Shown here piece after piece: positions 34,701 to 46,562 of a DNA stretch of 64,000 nucleotides. Made by a program: the position numbers and the translations under genes. Under the pieces are notes generated by a model. That model saw only the letters and a program-made list of their open reading frames with translations. It did no database searches and had not been told where the DNA came from. This DNA comes from Apostichopus japonicus (lineage: Eukaryota; Echinodermata; Holothuroidea; Aspidochirotida; Stichopodidae): contig NC_092566.1 in NCBI RefSeq assembly GCF_037975245.1, positions 16,471,001 through 16,535,000 of the forward strand, read 5' to 3'. Each line of letters begins with the position of its first letter. Within the stretch, counting starts at the first letter, position 1.

Positions 34701-37700
34701 AGTAGGATGGGAGGATCCAGAACTAGAGACATGTTTTTCCGCTGAAGATGCCGAAGATGAGATTGAAAGAATAGCAAATGTAAGAATGAAAAGAAATATC
34801 TCATTTTATTTAGATCAACCATATTTAAAGATTACTGGGATTTTTCCGGCGGGTATAGTTTCTGCTACAAGGAATGGGCTAACTATTTATCCTCCCGTGA
34901 GTTGATTACGTGTTAAGATATGAAGCCTTGATGCACTCCAAATAAAGGTGAATGATTAAAAACATTTTGATATACTGAGGAGAGGCTTTGGAAATAAAAG
35001 ATGCGGGGTTGGTCTTTGTTTTGAAAATGTACAATCACTATATTAAGGGTACCAGGATTAATAAAACAACATGCAAGGTAAAAACGCACGCCAAGTATAA
35101 GTAAAACAAATTATGTACGTGACTGATTTCATATTCATTCACCAAAATCTGGAGTACTTCAACATACTTAGTCCTTTTTAATGAATAGTTAATCACTACA
35201 AATGTTATGGTGACCATAAACTGGTATATTTGTAGCTGTGTCGTAATACTACTTTTCCTCCAATTAAACGAAAATTCCTATTTTACTGTTTGGTAGACGA
35301 CAATCACGGAAGAAAACGTGGAGGAAGTTGCTAGTGAGTTAGCTCTTATTACGACACAGACGGAAGACCTTGACGCTTCAGAAATTGACAGCGTTGCAGA
35401 TTCATTAGAATCCATCTCTAATGCTAACAGTTCATCTCCAGAGGCAAGCTCTTCCCATGTTTCCTTCACTTTTTAGAATCCATGTATAAGGAATTTGCAA
35501 AATTCTGAACGATACATCAACAACGACCAACCCAGTGTTGTATTAACACTTTTCACTGCAAACAAACCTGTATTTATCTCATGGGTTTAAGCTATAAAAA
35601 AGGCAAAGAAACGTACTTCGAAAGCAATATCCAAAGCATCTGCCAACCAAATAAGTTAAATTTTCCAACAATTAATTTATTGTATTAAGATAACAACATA
35701 TTTTTAAATTCCGTACAACGTTTGTTGCTTCTCAAAGCAATCATCAAAAACAGTGGTCTATATAGCTGTCATATATTGTTATTGCAGGGATGAAGTAACC
35801 ATGACTACTCTGCTTATTAGAATCAGAGCTGAAGCTGGTAGGATCAGTAAAATTGTTCAGGTTGACTAGTCACATACTGTTTGTATGTATGTGTGCGTTT
35901 TTATTTATTGTTATATACTTCAAATATGGTCCATGTGAGACAAGTGTTGTAGTGAGAAGTGCAACATATTTGTCAAAGGTGATCCCAGGCCAACTCTACA
36001 GAAGTTCACAGTTAAAGAATCTCTAAAAATTAAAAGACATAAAAATAATTGTCTACCGGCTAGTATCAAGTTCTCAATGGAGTTTTCCTGAATAACGAAA
36101 CACATCAGTTACTGCTCAGGCTTTTAGAGCAGCCCAATAATATTTGCTGGTATGATAATTAATAAGCAGCTATACAGTGTTTATGCTAGGTATGAGAATC
36201 ATCCCCAAATGTTGGACAGACGATTGATAATCGACTTAAATTCTATAAAAAAAATTAAATGTCTATTGTCAGGGAATTCCAGAGCCTTTTCTTTTCTACT
36301 TATAAACAGCGACTGGTATTCAGCCATTGAAAAGCTTAAATTTCGATCACTGCGTACACTTGCTGATATTGAACAATATTTCAATTATGTAACTCATTTA
36401 ATAAAACAAACAAGACTGATCTATGTGACCATAACATAATCCATACAGTGCAATTTATTGAACAACATTTTTCTTAAGAAGTGTTTATAGCTGTACCTTC
36501 TGACAGATGAATAAACTGATTCTATGTGCTTCATTTATTAGGTAACAGAATCTGTCCTTGGAACAGTTAACAACTTAATGGAAGTGAACGAAACTGAATT
36601 GGTAGAAGCCGACGCTTCGACCAGTGTTATTAACTCACTTGAACAGCAGGTCTCTAATGTTCAAGAAAATCCAGAAAATTTTACCGATGTTCAGGACAAC
36701 GTTGGAGTAAAGGCAGTCAAGTTTGACCCGGAACTTACTAAATCGATTACATTTATCAATTTAATTCCAGAGGAATTCACGGGGAGTGATGTACTCAATA
36801 CCGATCTCTCGGAAGAAAATGCTCAATTATACAACGAGCGATCGGAAGTGCTTTTAAATCGCAGCGCATCTTCTATTTACATTCCTTCCAATATTTTAGA
36901 AATTGCGCTACAGGGTAATTGTTCTTATTTCATTTAAGTCATTAAAGTCATTAGTCCCTGACGGGTGGGTGGGTATTAGGCAGGCCCCCACCCTGCTTTG
37001 CTAATAAAAACACAATAGCTCCCATTCTTATTAATCATAAGACGTGCCTCTTTGTGTTAATGAAATCAACCTAGCTAATCCCACTTTTGTAATGAAAAGT
37101 GTTCTTTTGTTATTCAAAAGTGACCTTTTGTTGATAAATTAAGAAACCTCTAATTAGAAAGTGTCTTTTTTTGTAAAATAATATTTAATCAGTACCGTTG
37201 TGTTGTCATACATTCAAATACTGGAATGTTTTGAGGTGATTTGGCGGTTTGGTTCCTGAAAGTCATATCATGTCCCACTGCTCTTCAATGCCATCACTCC
37301 CCCTTACACGTTGTATAATGTTTACAATTATTTCAAGATGTTTTTCCTTCATGAACAATCATACAAATCTTGTAGATCTTCCCCTTTACTTTTCTCAAAA
37401 GAGCAACCGAACTTAACGCAGGTTCCAATTAGTTTCTTCTTGTATAAAGATTCACGACTCTTTCAAACAAGTAAGAAGCCACCGACTGGAAGTCCGGACT
37501 TAAATGTGACACTTAGAGAAGCAATATTGAGTCAAGTGATTGCAGCTACCCTTGAAATCGACAACGTAGTAGTTGAAAATCTGCCTCCAAATTCATCGGT
37601 TATTTCAAGGTTTCAACTATCAGAGGTAAGTTTAATCGGTTCTGAGATTAAATATAAAGCAACACGCAAACATTAAATCGTCTTAAAATAGTCACTTCCC

Positions 37701-37814
37701 ATTAATTCTAAAGAAAATTTGTAAAATGAAAAAGACACAAATATCTTCGAAAACCTGATATAGGCCTAGTTATTTATTTATTATCTTGTGTATATTTATA
37801 TAGAATCCAAAATA

Positions 37815-37882
<68 letters not shown>

Positions 37883-40800
37883 CGTCCCCGTTCTGGCGTA
37901 GTGACGAATGTTCAAAATGTGAGTTTTGAGAAAACGCGGTTTAAAGATTTTCACATTTTGACTTTAGTATAGCGTAATTAAAAAAGGATATTTTGTACCG
38001 AAAGTTATCAATATTTTAAATATAACAAATAGAACTTTGAGTTCTCATATTTGTTGCTGATCGAAAAATTTCTAACAAAGTAGTAATTTTAGTGTAAACA
38101 TATTCGTCGTTATGTCATGTCATTTTCAGCTAATTTTAGACATTCGTCAAACATTCGTCACTATGCTAGAACTAAATTTTGAAGTTTCGTCCTGTCACAG
38201 ACTTGTATTCGTCACTTTTATGTGTAGTGGCTAGGGTACACCGTGAATGTTCACTGTCACATGGGGAGAGGAAGGGGAAGGGATATGATGAAATGTGAAC
38301 ACATGCAGTTGCAAAACTAATATAGTTCCAGTGGCATAATCTGTTAAGTCGGAACTCTTATAAAGCTCACAGACTACGGAAAATTGTGTGCAATTATTCA
38401 TTTTCAAGTTAGAGTATTACGTGAAATGTCTCTGACAATAGTTTCTAAGTATCTTTCAAACGCTTTGGGAAGCTTTTCCACTATAGGCCTACTATCCCCT
38501 TAAACGGAATGTGAAATTTTTGTTACGCTCACAGGCACGTTCATAATATCCAACCCAACCCGTGTGAATCCTCAGATTTAAAGAAGGAAACAAATGTGCC
38601 ATTGTTCAAGTGTTTCCAAGTTGTACTATAGTATGTTGTTCCTTCTTTATATTTCCTTCCAGTATAAACATAAAAAAATTCTTACGCTCACAGGCACATT
38701 CATAATATCCAACCCAACCTCGTGTGAATCCTCAGATTTAAAGAAGGAAACAACTGTGCCATTGTTCAAGTGTTTTCAAGTTGTACTGTAGTATGTTGTT
38801 CCTTCTTTTTATTTCCTTCAAGTATACATATAAAATTTATAGAGAGGAGTCATATAATACCTCAACAAGAAGAATAACTCATATAAAAGTTTTTTTTTTA
38901 AGATGATAGGATACCGAACAGTCCAAGAATAACTAATAGAAAAGGGGAGAAAATGTCAAGATGATAGGATATCATATAAAATACATCTACACATACAAAA
39001 GTAAATACATAAAACGATATAACAAACAGACTACAACAAACATTCTAAGTGCTCGAATGGAATGTATAAAGCAGCACGGTAAATAAATGAGTTTCTGTAA
39101 ACTTACGTTCGGTATTTTGTGGGGATTCCTTAGATTTCTGCTCGATTTGTGCAGGAGAATTTTTAGTACAGTATACAAAGGGTGCTTCTTATCACTGATG
39201 ATCCTGTTAGCCATTCTTGTAAACTCAGGTCTTGCCGCAGCATTTACTTGTTCTAAAAGAATATGGCAATCTAAATTAAATATAGCCGATGTGTATTTAA
39301 GAAACTTCATTCTTCTTTCCTTGCTTTTTTTTGCAATATAAAATGGTACCAGACAGGCACTCTATAGATCACATGTGCCAGGTTGAATAAAAGTATTGAA
39401 AACATTTTCCCTAGCATTTTGGTTAAAGAAAGACACAACGTAAGCCACACTAGATACTTTGTAATATACCTATTTTAATACCTTGATGCTTTGCAAGAAA
39501 AGGTCAAACTGTCGTCGATGTATACTCCAAGTACTCAGTTTTGGAGGTTCTAGCCACCTCAGCTCCCTCAATAATAATACGTTGCGATCTTGATAGAATG
39601 AGATCTTCATGTTTTATGGTTTTATTTTTAAAAACAAATTTCCTTTATTTTTGGGGTTACGCAATAAAGTCTTGCGGTCACATGTTGGAACTATGTCATT
39701 TAAAGAACACTGAAAATTTCATTGGTCAGTTTCAACAGAGCTCTTAGGACTTGTGCATGATACAGCAGTATCATCGGCATATTTTGTAACAGAAATGTGT
39801 GAGTTTTACCTAATTTCATCAGTATATATGGTAAATAATATTGCATACAATGGACCCCCACCCCCAAGGCACACCCTTTATTTCCGATATTTCCGATAAC
39901 CCATTATCCAACTTAACTTGTCTGGACCATCCTTGAAGAAATTGTGTCAGCCAATGAAAAGACATGTTACTTTGATAAATCGTAAAAGATCCTTTATCAA
40001 TTGATTTGGCAAGACAGTATTAAACGCACTTGAAAAGTCAAGAAAAAGACCCCGCCTTTGTTATAATTCTTTCCTTACAATCTTAATGAGACATAATATC
40101 ATGGATTAATCAAACGTTTGATATGGATATGGATTCTTCGAGTGGCTTGCAACTTCCGCTCTGGAACAGCAAGTGCCTTCTCCTTTCTTATGTCAAGCAA
40201 CCTTATGGGTTAACAATCCCAATGTATGGAAACCAGGGCTGAGGGTGTATCAGTTTGGTGATGTTCATTTGGTTTGTATGTCCATATTCTGACTTGGTTT
40301 ATTTTTCCAAAAGGTCTGGTAAAACTTCCCCTATGATGCTGAACTTCTTAGTCTTTGGAAGAAACATCCAAGGTTCTGTCAAATCTGAAGGTTGCTATAC
40401 AAATTTTCTAGTAATTCGGTCTAAACACCCCCTCCCTCCCCCTCGTCTTTTTAGCAAAGTAACTACTTAAGTATAAACTATGCTAGTACCTTCCAAAGTT
40501 TCATGTTAAAGTATGTTACCTTCAAATATGTCACTAGGTAATACTAAGCCAGATAAAGTTAGTTTTATTTTAGGCTAGAGTAATGCTCGTGATGAGCAAA
40601 GCCGCCAAAAGCTAAGAGACACCGTACTTCTTTAAGTAGATGTTACACTTTTAACGTTTCTTTACATATCAAATTGAAGAACGGAGGAAGTCTTAAGTGG
40701 AAATGAGCTGGCGATTGCATGTTTTAATTGGTCATAATACTGGTATTTGTTTATTGTTTACATTCACATTGAAAAGGAGCAGGAAACCAATATATTACAT

Positions 40801-41696
40801 TATATCGTTCCCCCCCCCCCCCCCCATCATCCCAAGTGGCACATGACATTACACATTGCCACGACTTTTAAAAACCAATTTACTCCCGTACCGTGCAAGA
40901 TAATGGACTTATATATTTAAGATATATTTTAGGGAAAAGTTCATCACAAGGATCTTGGTGATATACGTTCATTGTGATGGTTTGGGATTCCTTCCCTTCA
41001 ATCCTTAGGTATGGTTAGGCTAACTCCAAGAATGGCTTAAATTACCTAAACTTGGTCCAGGTATTAAAATTTGAGTGATTTATTCATCATATTTATACGA
41101 GTTACACCCATTGTCATCAATGTCCGTCAGTGACTTACACCACCTGTTTCTTCATTTACACACAGCTCTAATTAAATGTACCGACACTGTTACACCGATT
41201 CAGTAGAGATAAATAGCATTACTCCAGTCTACTGTCACTAGCTACTCGCGCAACAGATACAAGAATCGAATGTACTGCAATCATAACACTAGGCTACTAT
41301 TCAGGAATATTATTGTTGACCCACTGGTCATTCTGTTTTCACGAGTTATGCTATCGTGTATGAAATGCTGCATTAAGCAATTAAAGGTGGAAATAATAAA
41401 AATATTACCTTCCCATAATCCTTGGTGTTTCAAATGGCAGTTAGATGTATGGACCTTAGACAAATTGTGTTACTGGGTGGTTTTATTGATGACTAAAGTA
41501 TTCGTCAGTTTGTAAAAACGAGAGTGGGCCCTAGGTGGACATGCGTCAGTAATGAGTCAGAAAAAAACGAAAAAAAATAGACAGCTTTAAAACTTATAAC
41601 CCGGCTGAACCGATTCTTCACCCTCGAAATAGGTAAGAGCAATATTTAACTCAATTTCGCCAAAAGTGCACATTCGCCACTACGCGAAAACGGGGA

Positions 41697-41759
<63 letters not shown>

Positions 41760-42293
41760 CTATTTTGGATTCTATATAAATATACACAATATATATATAT
41801 ACACACACAAGATAGATTTAGATATATAGATATATTATCTTAATTAACTATATAATAATATGCATAATTTCAAATTTATTATCACAGTCACTAAATGCCA
41901 ACGAGACTATCTTATACCGAAAGTGTGTTTTTTGGGTATCACCCGAAAGAAGTGCCGAGGATAGCTACTGGTCTGAGGAGGGTTGTCATATGACCGTGGA
42001 TGGCAACCAGACTGTTTGTACATGCAATCATCTAACTAGTTTCGCCGTGCTTGTGGTAAGTTAATCATTAACTTTGAAATCTGTGGTTTAGATTAATGGG
42101 GAAATTCTCTTCTCTGATTAGAGCGGGACTAACTTAAGGCTGTGGTACCGGTAGCAGGAAAGACGGGAAAGAAAGGGGAAACTACCATAGTTCTCTGAAT
42201 AATCATAAGATAAGTAAATGAATGAACAAAGCAAAATTGACTGGGAAATTATATATATATATATATATATATAATAATATATAATATATATAT

Positions 42294-42373
<80 letters not shown>

Positions 42374-45300
42374 GAAAAGGGCAAATCATTTCCTGGCTGG
42401 GAACGGGATTTGCACTAGTGACCTCTGGATTCCATTCACAATTCTCTACCAACTGAACTATCTAGCCCTTAGTCAGTTAATAGGTGAAGATCCCTACATA
42501 GCCGTTCTTGCTACTAAGAAGTTGGTTTGATAGAAAACCATGTTCATTCAATACCATTATATGGAGAAGTTTCAACCAACTGAATGCATAACGCTTCGCA
42601 GTCGTTGATATTCCCTAAACTAAAATATTTTAAAAAATAAGCAATTTTTGTAGTAAAACTTTTATTATTTTCTCTTAAATGCAATGAGAGCGCTGCAGCT
42701 TTCCACGGCACGCACGATGGATTGCATCGTAAAGTTTTCAGTACCATGGCCTCAATTTTCCTCGACCCTAAGAAGTTCCCTCATGGTTTTGTTCGATGGA
42801 AGCTGTCATGGCGCAGCCTAGAGTTGGTAAAAAATCGATGTCAGTGAGAGGTATTTCTGGGGAATTGGGTGCCAAAAGAGGGCAAGGGAAGAACTATGGG
42901 GTCTTCAATGACGATACTAAGAGAATTCGACAAATTGTCCCAGTGAAAACCTCATCAAACACCGCTCTCCCTCTAACGCTGTCACCGAAACAGAAAATAC
43001 ATTTACACTTGGAATTCCCCGTACCTACACTACGTCACAAGCAAACAATTACCCACGTGACAGAACAACCAATGGCGTCAGAGGAATCAGTTCGAGCAAA
43101 GACTCACACAGGCATTTCCTTCATCACGTCCTCAGCTCTCTGTCAGTCCTTCTGTTTATTTGTCCGTTGTTCAGTCATTCTCCCCACCCCCTCCCTACAC
43201 CCCCTTAGGAGTAGTAGTACGTTAAGTCTCGTCTATCTGACATGCTCAGTGATTAACCTCCGCCACGTATCACGATCTTGCGCAAGGTTTATTGCTTCCT
43301 TGAAATTGTTAATGTTAACGTTCTTAAATTGCGACTTTCCAAGCAAGGTAGTCACGGGCCTTCCTGATGGTTTAGCAGGATGTCTCAATGCTTCTCTTAA
43401 AGCAACCTTTGCTGGAGCGTCCTCCTGAAGTCTTGCTACATGACTGAAAAATCCCCCCTCCCTACCCCCTTATACATCATTCCATTTCTTTAATATTATA
43501 CGATATATCAAATAATGTAGAAAATATTGTTATACCGTTCGTTGTGTGATATATTGGTATTGGCATTACAGTCTTTACGTTAATTACTGTCTCTTAATTA
43601 ATTTCATCTAGGGTATTGGTACAGCTCTACCCCCAGCGGCCATGATTACACTAACCGTTATTACCTGGGTAGGATCTTGTCTGTCTATAACTGGCTTAAT
43701 TGTTTGCTGCCTGACCCTCGTCTTGATAAGGTAAGTTCAAAGATAGTTTAACTGGTTATCATCACGGGCAACCATAGCACAGTTTTAATCCATTAAACTA
43801 ACCATACCGCTCTTGCTTTACATATTCACCTCACTCGTCCGTCCCCTCATCACTCCTCACTCTCATTACCCTATATACCCATCTCTTTTCAGGTCTCAAT
43901 AATTTGACTTAGCACACTCTTTAACACAGTTTATCATATTCTCTTCAACTAAACCATTCAGGCCTCCCAACTATTCTACGTATGTACTTGGATTCTGGCT
44001 GAATAACATTTGATACCTTCTGTTATCATCGACGATGTGGACGCATATGATCTTCCGATGTTAAAACGGAAATCATCATGTGGCAATCATATGGACTTTT
44101 GGTTATTTGTTCAATATCTATTTATTTCTCTTCAGGTCCAGTCAGCTGCTGTGGCTTTTCAGAAATTTGGTGTCATTTACCATATTATGATATATAACGA
44201 ATGTTGGACAATAAACAAAAGCTACCGCTATCCATTATATCTTCAAAAAGAATGAACATTTGTATGCATGTATTCTAGATCCTCCTGCAATCAGGAACTC
44301 GCGAAGAAGCCTCATTGGCTTATCAAATCCGCAAACCGACCAAAGTCAGTCTCTAACATTCATATTTAACGTCCATGAACTGTTAATTGTCAACAACTCT
44401 GTAACTGGACGACATACATTCATCTTGGAGTGACTCGAACCGGGGACCTTATGATTGAAAGGCACCGGCATTCACCACTGAGCTAACACTCCTAGCTAAC
44501 ATTTGAAATAGTCATGTCACCCTTCTCATTTACAATTCACTCTTCTTAGGTAAACAACCAAATATATGACTGCCATAATTGGAGGAGAGTGTAGTTGTTG
44601 TCTATATAATTAAGAGAGCTTATAACAAAATCGTAGTCAAATAACTCAATATTCCCATTTGGGTATAATGATGTCATTGCAATACTGTACATACGTACTA
44701 TGAAATACACTTTGCAACCAAAATCAATATTATTTTCGTTTTCTCTAATTCATCATTTAAACAAAGATTGTTAAAACTTCGTTTTATTCTCCTATAGAAA
44801 ATTGAGAAGGAAACAGGCTTCTCAGATACACCTCAACCTCTTTGTTTGTCTGATCGGTTTTTACATTACCTTTTTGGTGGGAGACCTCTTGAAAGACAAT
44901 CCAGTCCATTGCAAGAATGTTGCAGCTAGTATTCAATACTTTTGTTTGGCCACTGTAGGATGGATGTCGGCAGAAGCTGTGAACATGTATTATCGACTCG
45001 TGCGAAGAAAAAACATAGCTTATTTCATTCCGATCTCTTGTGTCATAATTTACGGTAAGCGATACTTTGAAGTCATCTTTTAGCTATTAATTTATACAGA
45101 TCAGCTGACATGAAATTTGGGGGTTTATAATTCATTACGGTGAGCGATAGTATGAGTCCTGCTTACAATAACTTTGTGTATTATTGATGTTAAAATGACT
45201 CGTACTAACAGACATCATATTTCTATACTTAATATTTAACTGATCATACCTCGTGATATATCAGGGTGTATTACCTTCACAAATCATAATTACGTCTTAT

Positions 45301-46562
45301 ACACATCATATATGTTGATTATAAATCGATCCGTTCCAGTTGAAGAGCGGTTTCTAGATCACTGATTCGAAAACAAAAGATTTTTCTATTGTCTTTCTTT
45401 TCCAAGGTTTGTCACTTGTGCCAGTCATTGTAGTGTTTACCATCTCAACATTTGAATCAGAAGGATAGTAAGTTATGTCAACTGTGTTTATCTCGTTTTT
45501 ACCTATTTTATGTATAAACTATTGCATGTTATGCGAAGAATTGAATTAACAGGCCCAAATTTTCAGTCTCAGTAAGGTAACAATAGAGTGGACTATACTA
45601 TATGTTTTAGCCTTTTTGTTGTACGGTATTTATAAATGGAAAAAAGAGAGAAGAATTATATACTAGAACAGTACTTTCAGGATACCAAAGCCTGTGATGT
45701 ACCAATTGAACTACTTACCAACTAGGTGATAATATTAACTTTTGAGTGTTATCTAAGTGTGCCAGCAGTCAGAAGCCGTATGTACCTTGTGTAGCAAAGA
45801 ACGCAATCATTGGCTGAGAAAAGATCTCGAGCCAGAGCCCTCAGAATCACAAATCTCCTATCCCCACCCCCCCCCCCTCTTCCCGCCCTCTCTCGCATTC
45901 CTTTTCTCCCTATATGTATGTAAACGTTTTGAAAAATGATAAGATAAAAAACTTGTTCACATTTTCACTTTAGGCGCAACATTTGTGTCACATATACTCT
46001 AACGACTGAACTCTTTTCCTTATTTTCGTTCTCACTCAGTTGTTTTCTTCCTCCTGGAAATTCACTCTACTACGGATTTCTTCTGGAAATACTAATTATG
46101 ACGCTGTTCAACATGATCATTTTTTCAATTGTGGTTCGTAAAGTCGTCTTTAGACCAGTAATGTCAACGAGTTCAACGAGTTCGAGAAAGGAAGTCATCT
46201 CCAGGATTCAAATGCTGGTAACTTTTTGGATCCTGCTTGGTCTGTCCTGGAGTTTTGGATTTCTCGCAGTTATACCAAACAGGAAGACAATCACTTTCGA
46301 AGTTCTCTTTTGTATATTCACTTCACTTCAGGGACTGATCCTAGTCGTAACAATCTATGTTAAAAATCCTGAAATTCACGAGGCATTTAAAGGAACGAAA
46401 AAGCTATTTTGGATGAAGATAGGAAGCTCTGACATGAAGAGCACCAACTCTGACGGAGTCCCATCATTTTCAGAACTTGTCAAACTGCAATCCTTCAAAA
46501 AAAGCGGAGAACTAAAAAATGCATCCAAGACCGATAGTTATTCAACGAAAGATAACAATTAG
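28630..46562 (+). CDS. Gene B: adhesion GPCR with mucin-like stalk (complete-looking, 12 exons)
   Basis: Exons: 28630-28702, 30885-32651, 33578-33700, 34667-34779, 35297-35443, 36542-36914, 37402-37625, 41888-42055, 43612-43730, 44798-45054, 45407-45467, 46040-46562. They sum to 3948 nt (1315 aa and stop) with consistent phases. Layout: signal peptide (1-24), Thr-rich stalk (25-613), HormR-like (614-692), GAIN (693-940), GPS (941-996, cleavage expected between Leu989 and Thr990), 7TM and tail (997-1315). Exon lengths from HormR onward are equal or nearly equal to those of gene A. One intron (35444-36541) uses a GC donor. The stalk predicts a heavily O-glycosylated, extended cell-surface receptor; ligand and G protein are unknown. 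Confidence 0.87.
28703..30884. other. First intron of gene B with G/C-rich repeat debris
   Basis: Contains G-runs near 28830-28860 and 29030-29050 and C-rich runs near 30095-30175 and 30340-30358, which look like remains of the G-rich-ended elements seen elsewhere. A candidate pair of ends (CAGGGCCGTAC at about 28814, inverted CAGGACTGCACGGGG near 30155-30170) lacks a matching target duplication. A GGTGCAG/CTGCACC hairpin lies at 29858-29879. No exon seen. Confidence 0.4.
30885..32651 (+). CDS. Mucin-like Thr-rich stalk exon of gene B
   Basis: A single 1767-nt exon (589 codons, phase 1-1) is built from 11 tandem units of 43-44 residues around DSTTTFPTTLSATT. Two unit types alternate: one begins TTIIIPFDS, the other TTVTTSDS. 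From 31457 they form a trimer (I-S-S) of 390 bp. Thr, Ser and Pro dominate and there are no cysteines, as expected of an O-glycosylated spacer. Other frames and the opposite strand are also open over much of the repeat; splice phase and the join to GAIN/GPS fix the real frame. Confidence 0.85.
33578..34779 (+). CDS. HormR-like exons of gene B (33578-33700, 34667-34779)
   Basis: Exons of 123 and 113 nt encode CPAEIITYSGVQLSF...KCSND and LCTEVGWEDPELETC. They align residue by residue with gene A, keeping the four cysteines and the GWE.P motif. Confidence 0.75.
35297..37625 (+). CDS. GAIN exons of gene B (35297-35443, 36542-36914, 37402-37625)
   Basis: Lengths of 147, 373 and 224 nt match gene A (147, 373, 227). 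Strong blocks are TEENVEEV, TESVLGTVNNLMEVNE, NFTDVQDNVGV and PISFFLYKDSRLFQTS. The first ends at GAG followed by GCAAGC, a GC donor, where gene A has GTAAGT. Confidence 0.82.
38525..38845. repeat. 159-bp tandem duplication
   Basis: The segment starting ACGCTCACAGGCAC at 38525 recurs at 38684 with few changes. It lies within the 37783-41815 element. Confidence 0.8.
39087..40250 (-). pseudogene. Degenerate LINE reverse transcriptase
   Basis: On the minus strand, fragments appear in the right order but in shifting frames: FLDFSSAFNTVLPNQLI (about 40012-40050), a GVPWG-like block near 39880, KYADDTAVS (about 39760-39790), YLGVYIDDSLTF (about 39505-39545) and HKSSRNLRNPHKIPNVSLQK (about 39090-39170). 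This is the RT core and C-terminus of a CR1/Jockey-type non-LTR element. Several stops and frame changes make it dead. Confidence 0.72.
41888..42055 (+). CDS. GPS exon of gene B
   Basis: The exon is 168 nt, phase 0-0. KCVFW...YWSEEGC...QTVCTCNHLTSFAVLV is complete; the last 13 residues are identical to gene A. Cleavage at HL/T and a tethered agonist starting TSFAVLV are expected. Confidence 0.9.
42250..42470 (-). mobile_element. tRNA-derived SINE fragment with (TA)n tail
   Basis: On the minus strand 42470-42395 reads as a tRNA-like head (GGGCTAGATAGTTCAGTTGG, TAGAG, later GTGCAAATCCC). It is followed about 30 bp on by a 120-bp (TA)n tract (42250-42368), which may be its expanded tail. Intronic in gene B. 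Confidence 0.5.
43233..43455 (-). pseudogene. LINE C-terminal tail fragment
   Basis: The minus strand reads FFSHVARLQEDAPAKVALRE, later KPSGRPVTTLLG and AINLAQDRDTWRRLITEHVR, then stop. A GHV.RM..D...K start and a final A.DR..WR motif are the standard end of many LINE ORF2 proteins. No upstream RT is present here. The 210-codon plus-strand frame over the same bases is a shadow. Confidence 0.6.
43612..46562 (+). CDS. Seven-transmembrane exons of gene B
   Basis: Exons 43612-43730 (TM1), 44798-45054 (TM2 to early TM4), 45407-45467 (TM4) and 46040-46562 (TM5-TM7 and tail, stop TAG). Landmarks: RKQASQIHLNL, GWMSAEAVNMY, LLGLSWSFGFLAV and LFCIFTSLQGLILV. The 61-nt TM4 exon has exactly the gene A length and phases. 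The tail is about 70 residues, rich in Ser, Lys and Asp. Confidence 0.88.
44270..44492 (-). mobile_element. tRNA-derived SINE
   Basis: On the minus strand the head reads GGAGTGTTAGCTCAGTGG at 44492, with a B-box-like GGTTCGAGTC, and closes with CACTCC pairing with the start. At 66 nt it is short of a full tRNA and is joined to a ~150-bp body, so it is best read as a SINE. It lies in the TM1-TM2 intron. Confidence 0.65.

Larger units (their letters stand above)
37783..41815. mobile_element. ~4-kb element with inverted ends that include a (TA)n tract
   Basis: The left end (37786-37918) and right end (about 41668-41790) are inverted copies. An outer block (ATTTATATAGAATCCAAAAT) is exactly inverted at 41756-41785, followed inward by a (TA)n run on each side, then ATCGTCCCCGTT.T.GCGTAGTG.CGAATG. 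The motif GT(A/G)GTGACGAAT or its inverse recurs inside the left end (near 37898, 38155, 38207). Nested inside are a 159-bp duplication and a dead LINE. No transposase frame was recognised. It splits the GAIN and GPS exons of gene B. Confidence 0.65.

Noticed and set aside
42796-43428. 210-codon plus-strand open frame
   Set aside because: Its 3' half is antisense to a recognisable LINE C-terminus, and the rest has no similarity I can name.
44427-44492. Possible functional tRNA gene (minus strand)
   Set aside because: A and B boxes and an acceptor-like stem exist, but it is only 66 nt, the arms pair poorly and it continues into a SINE-like body.
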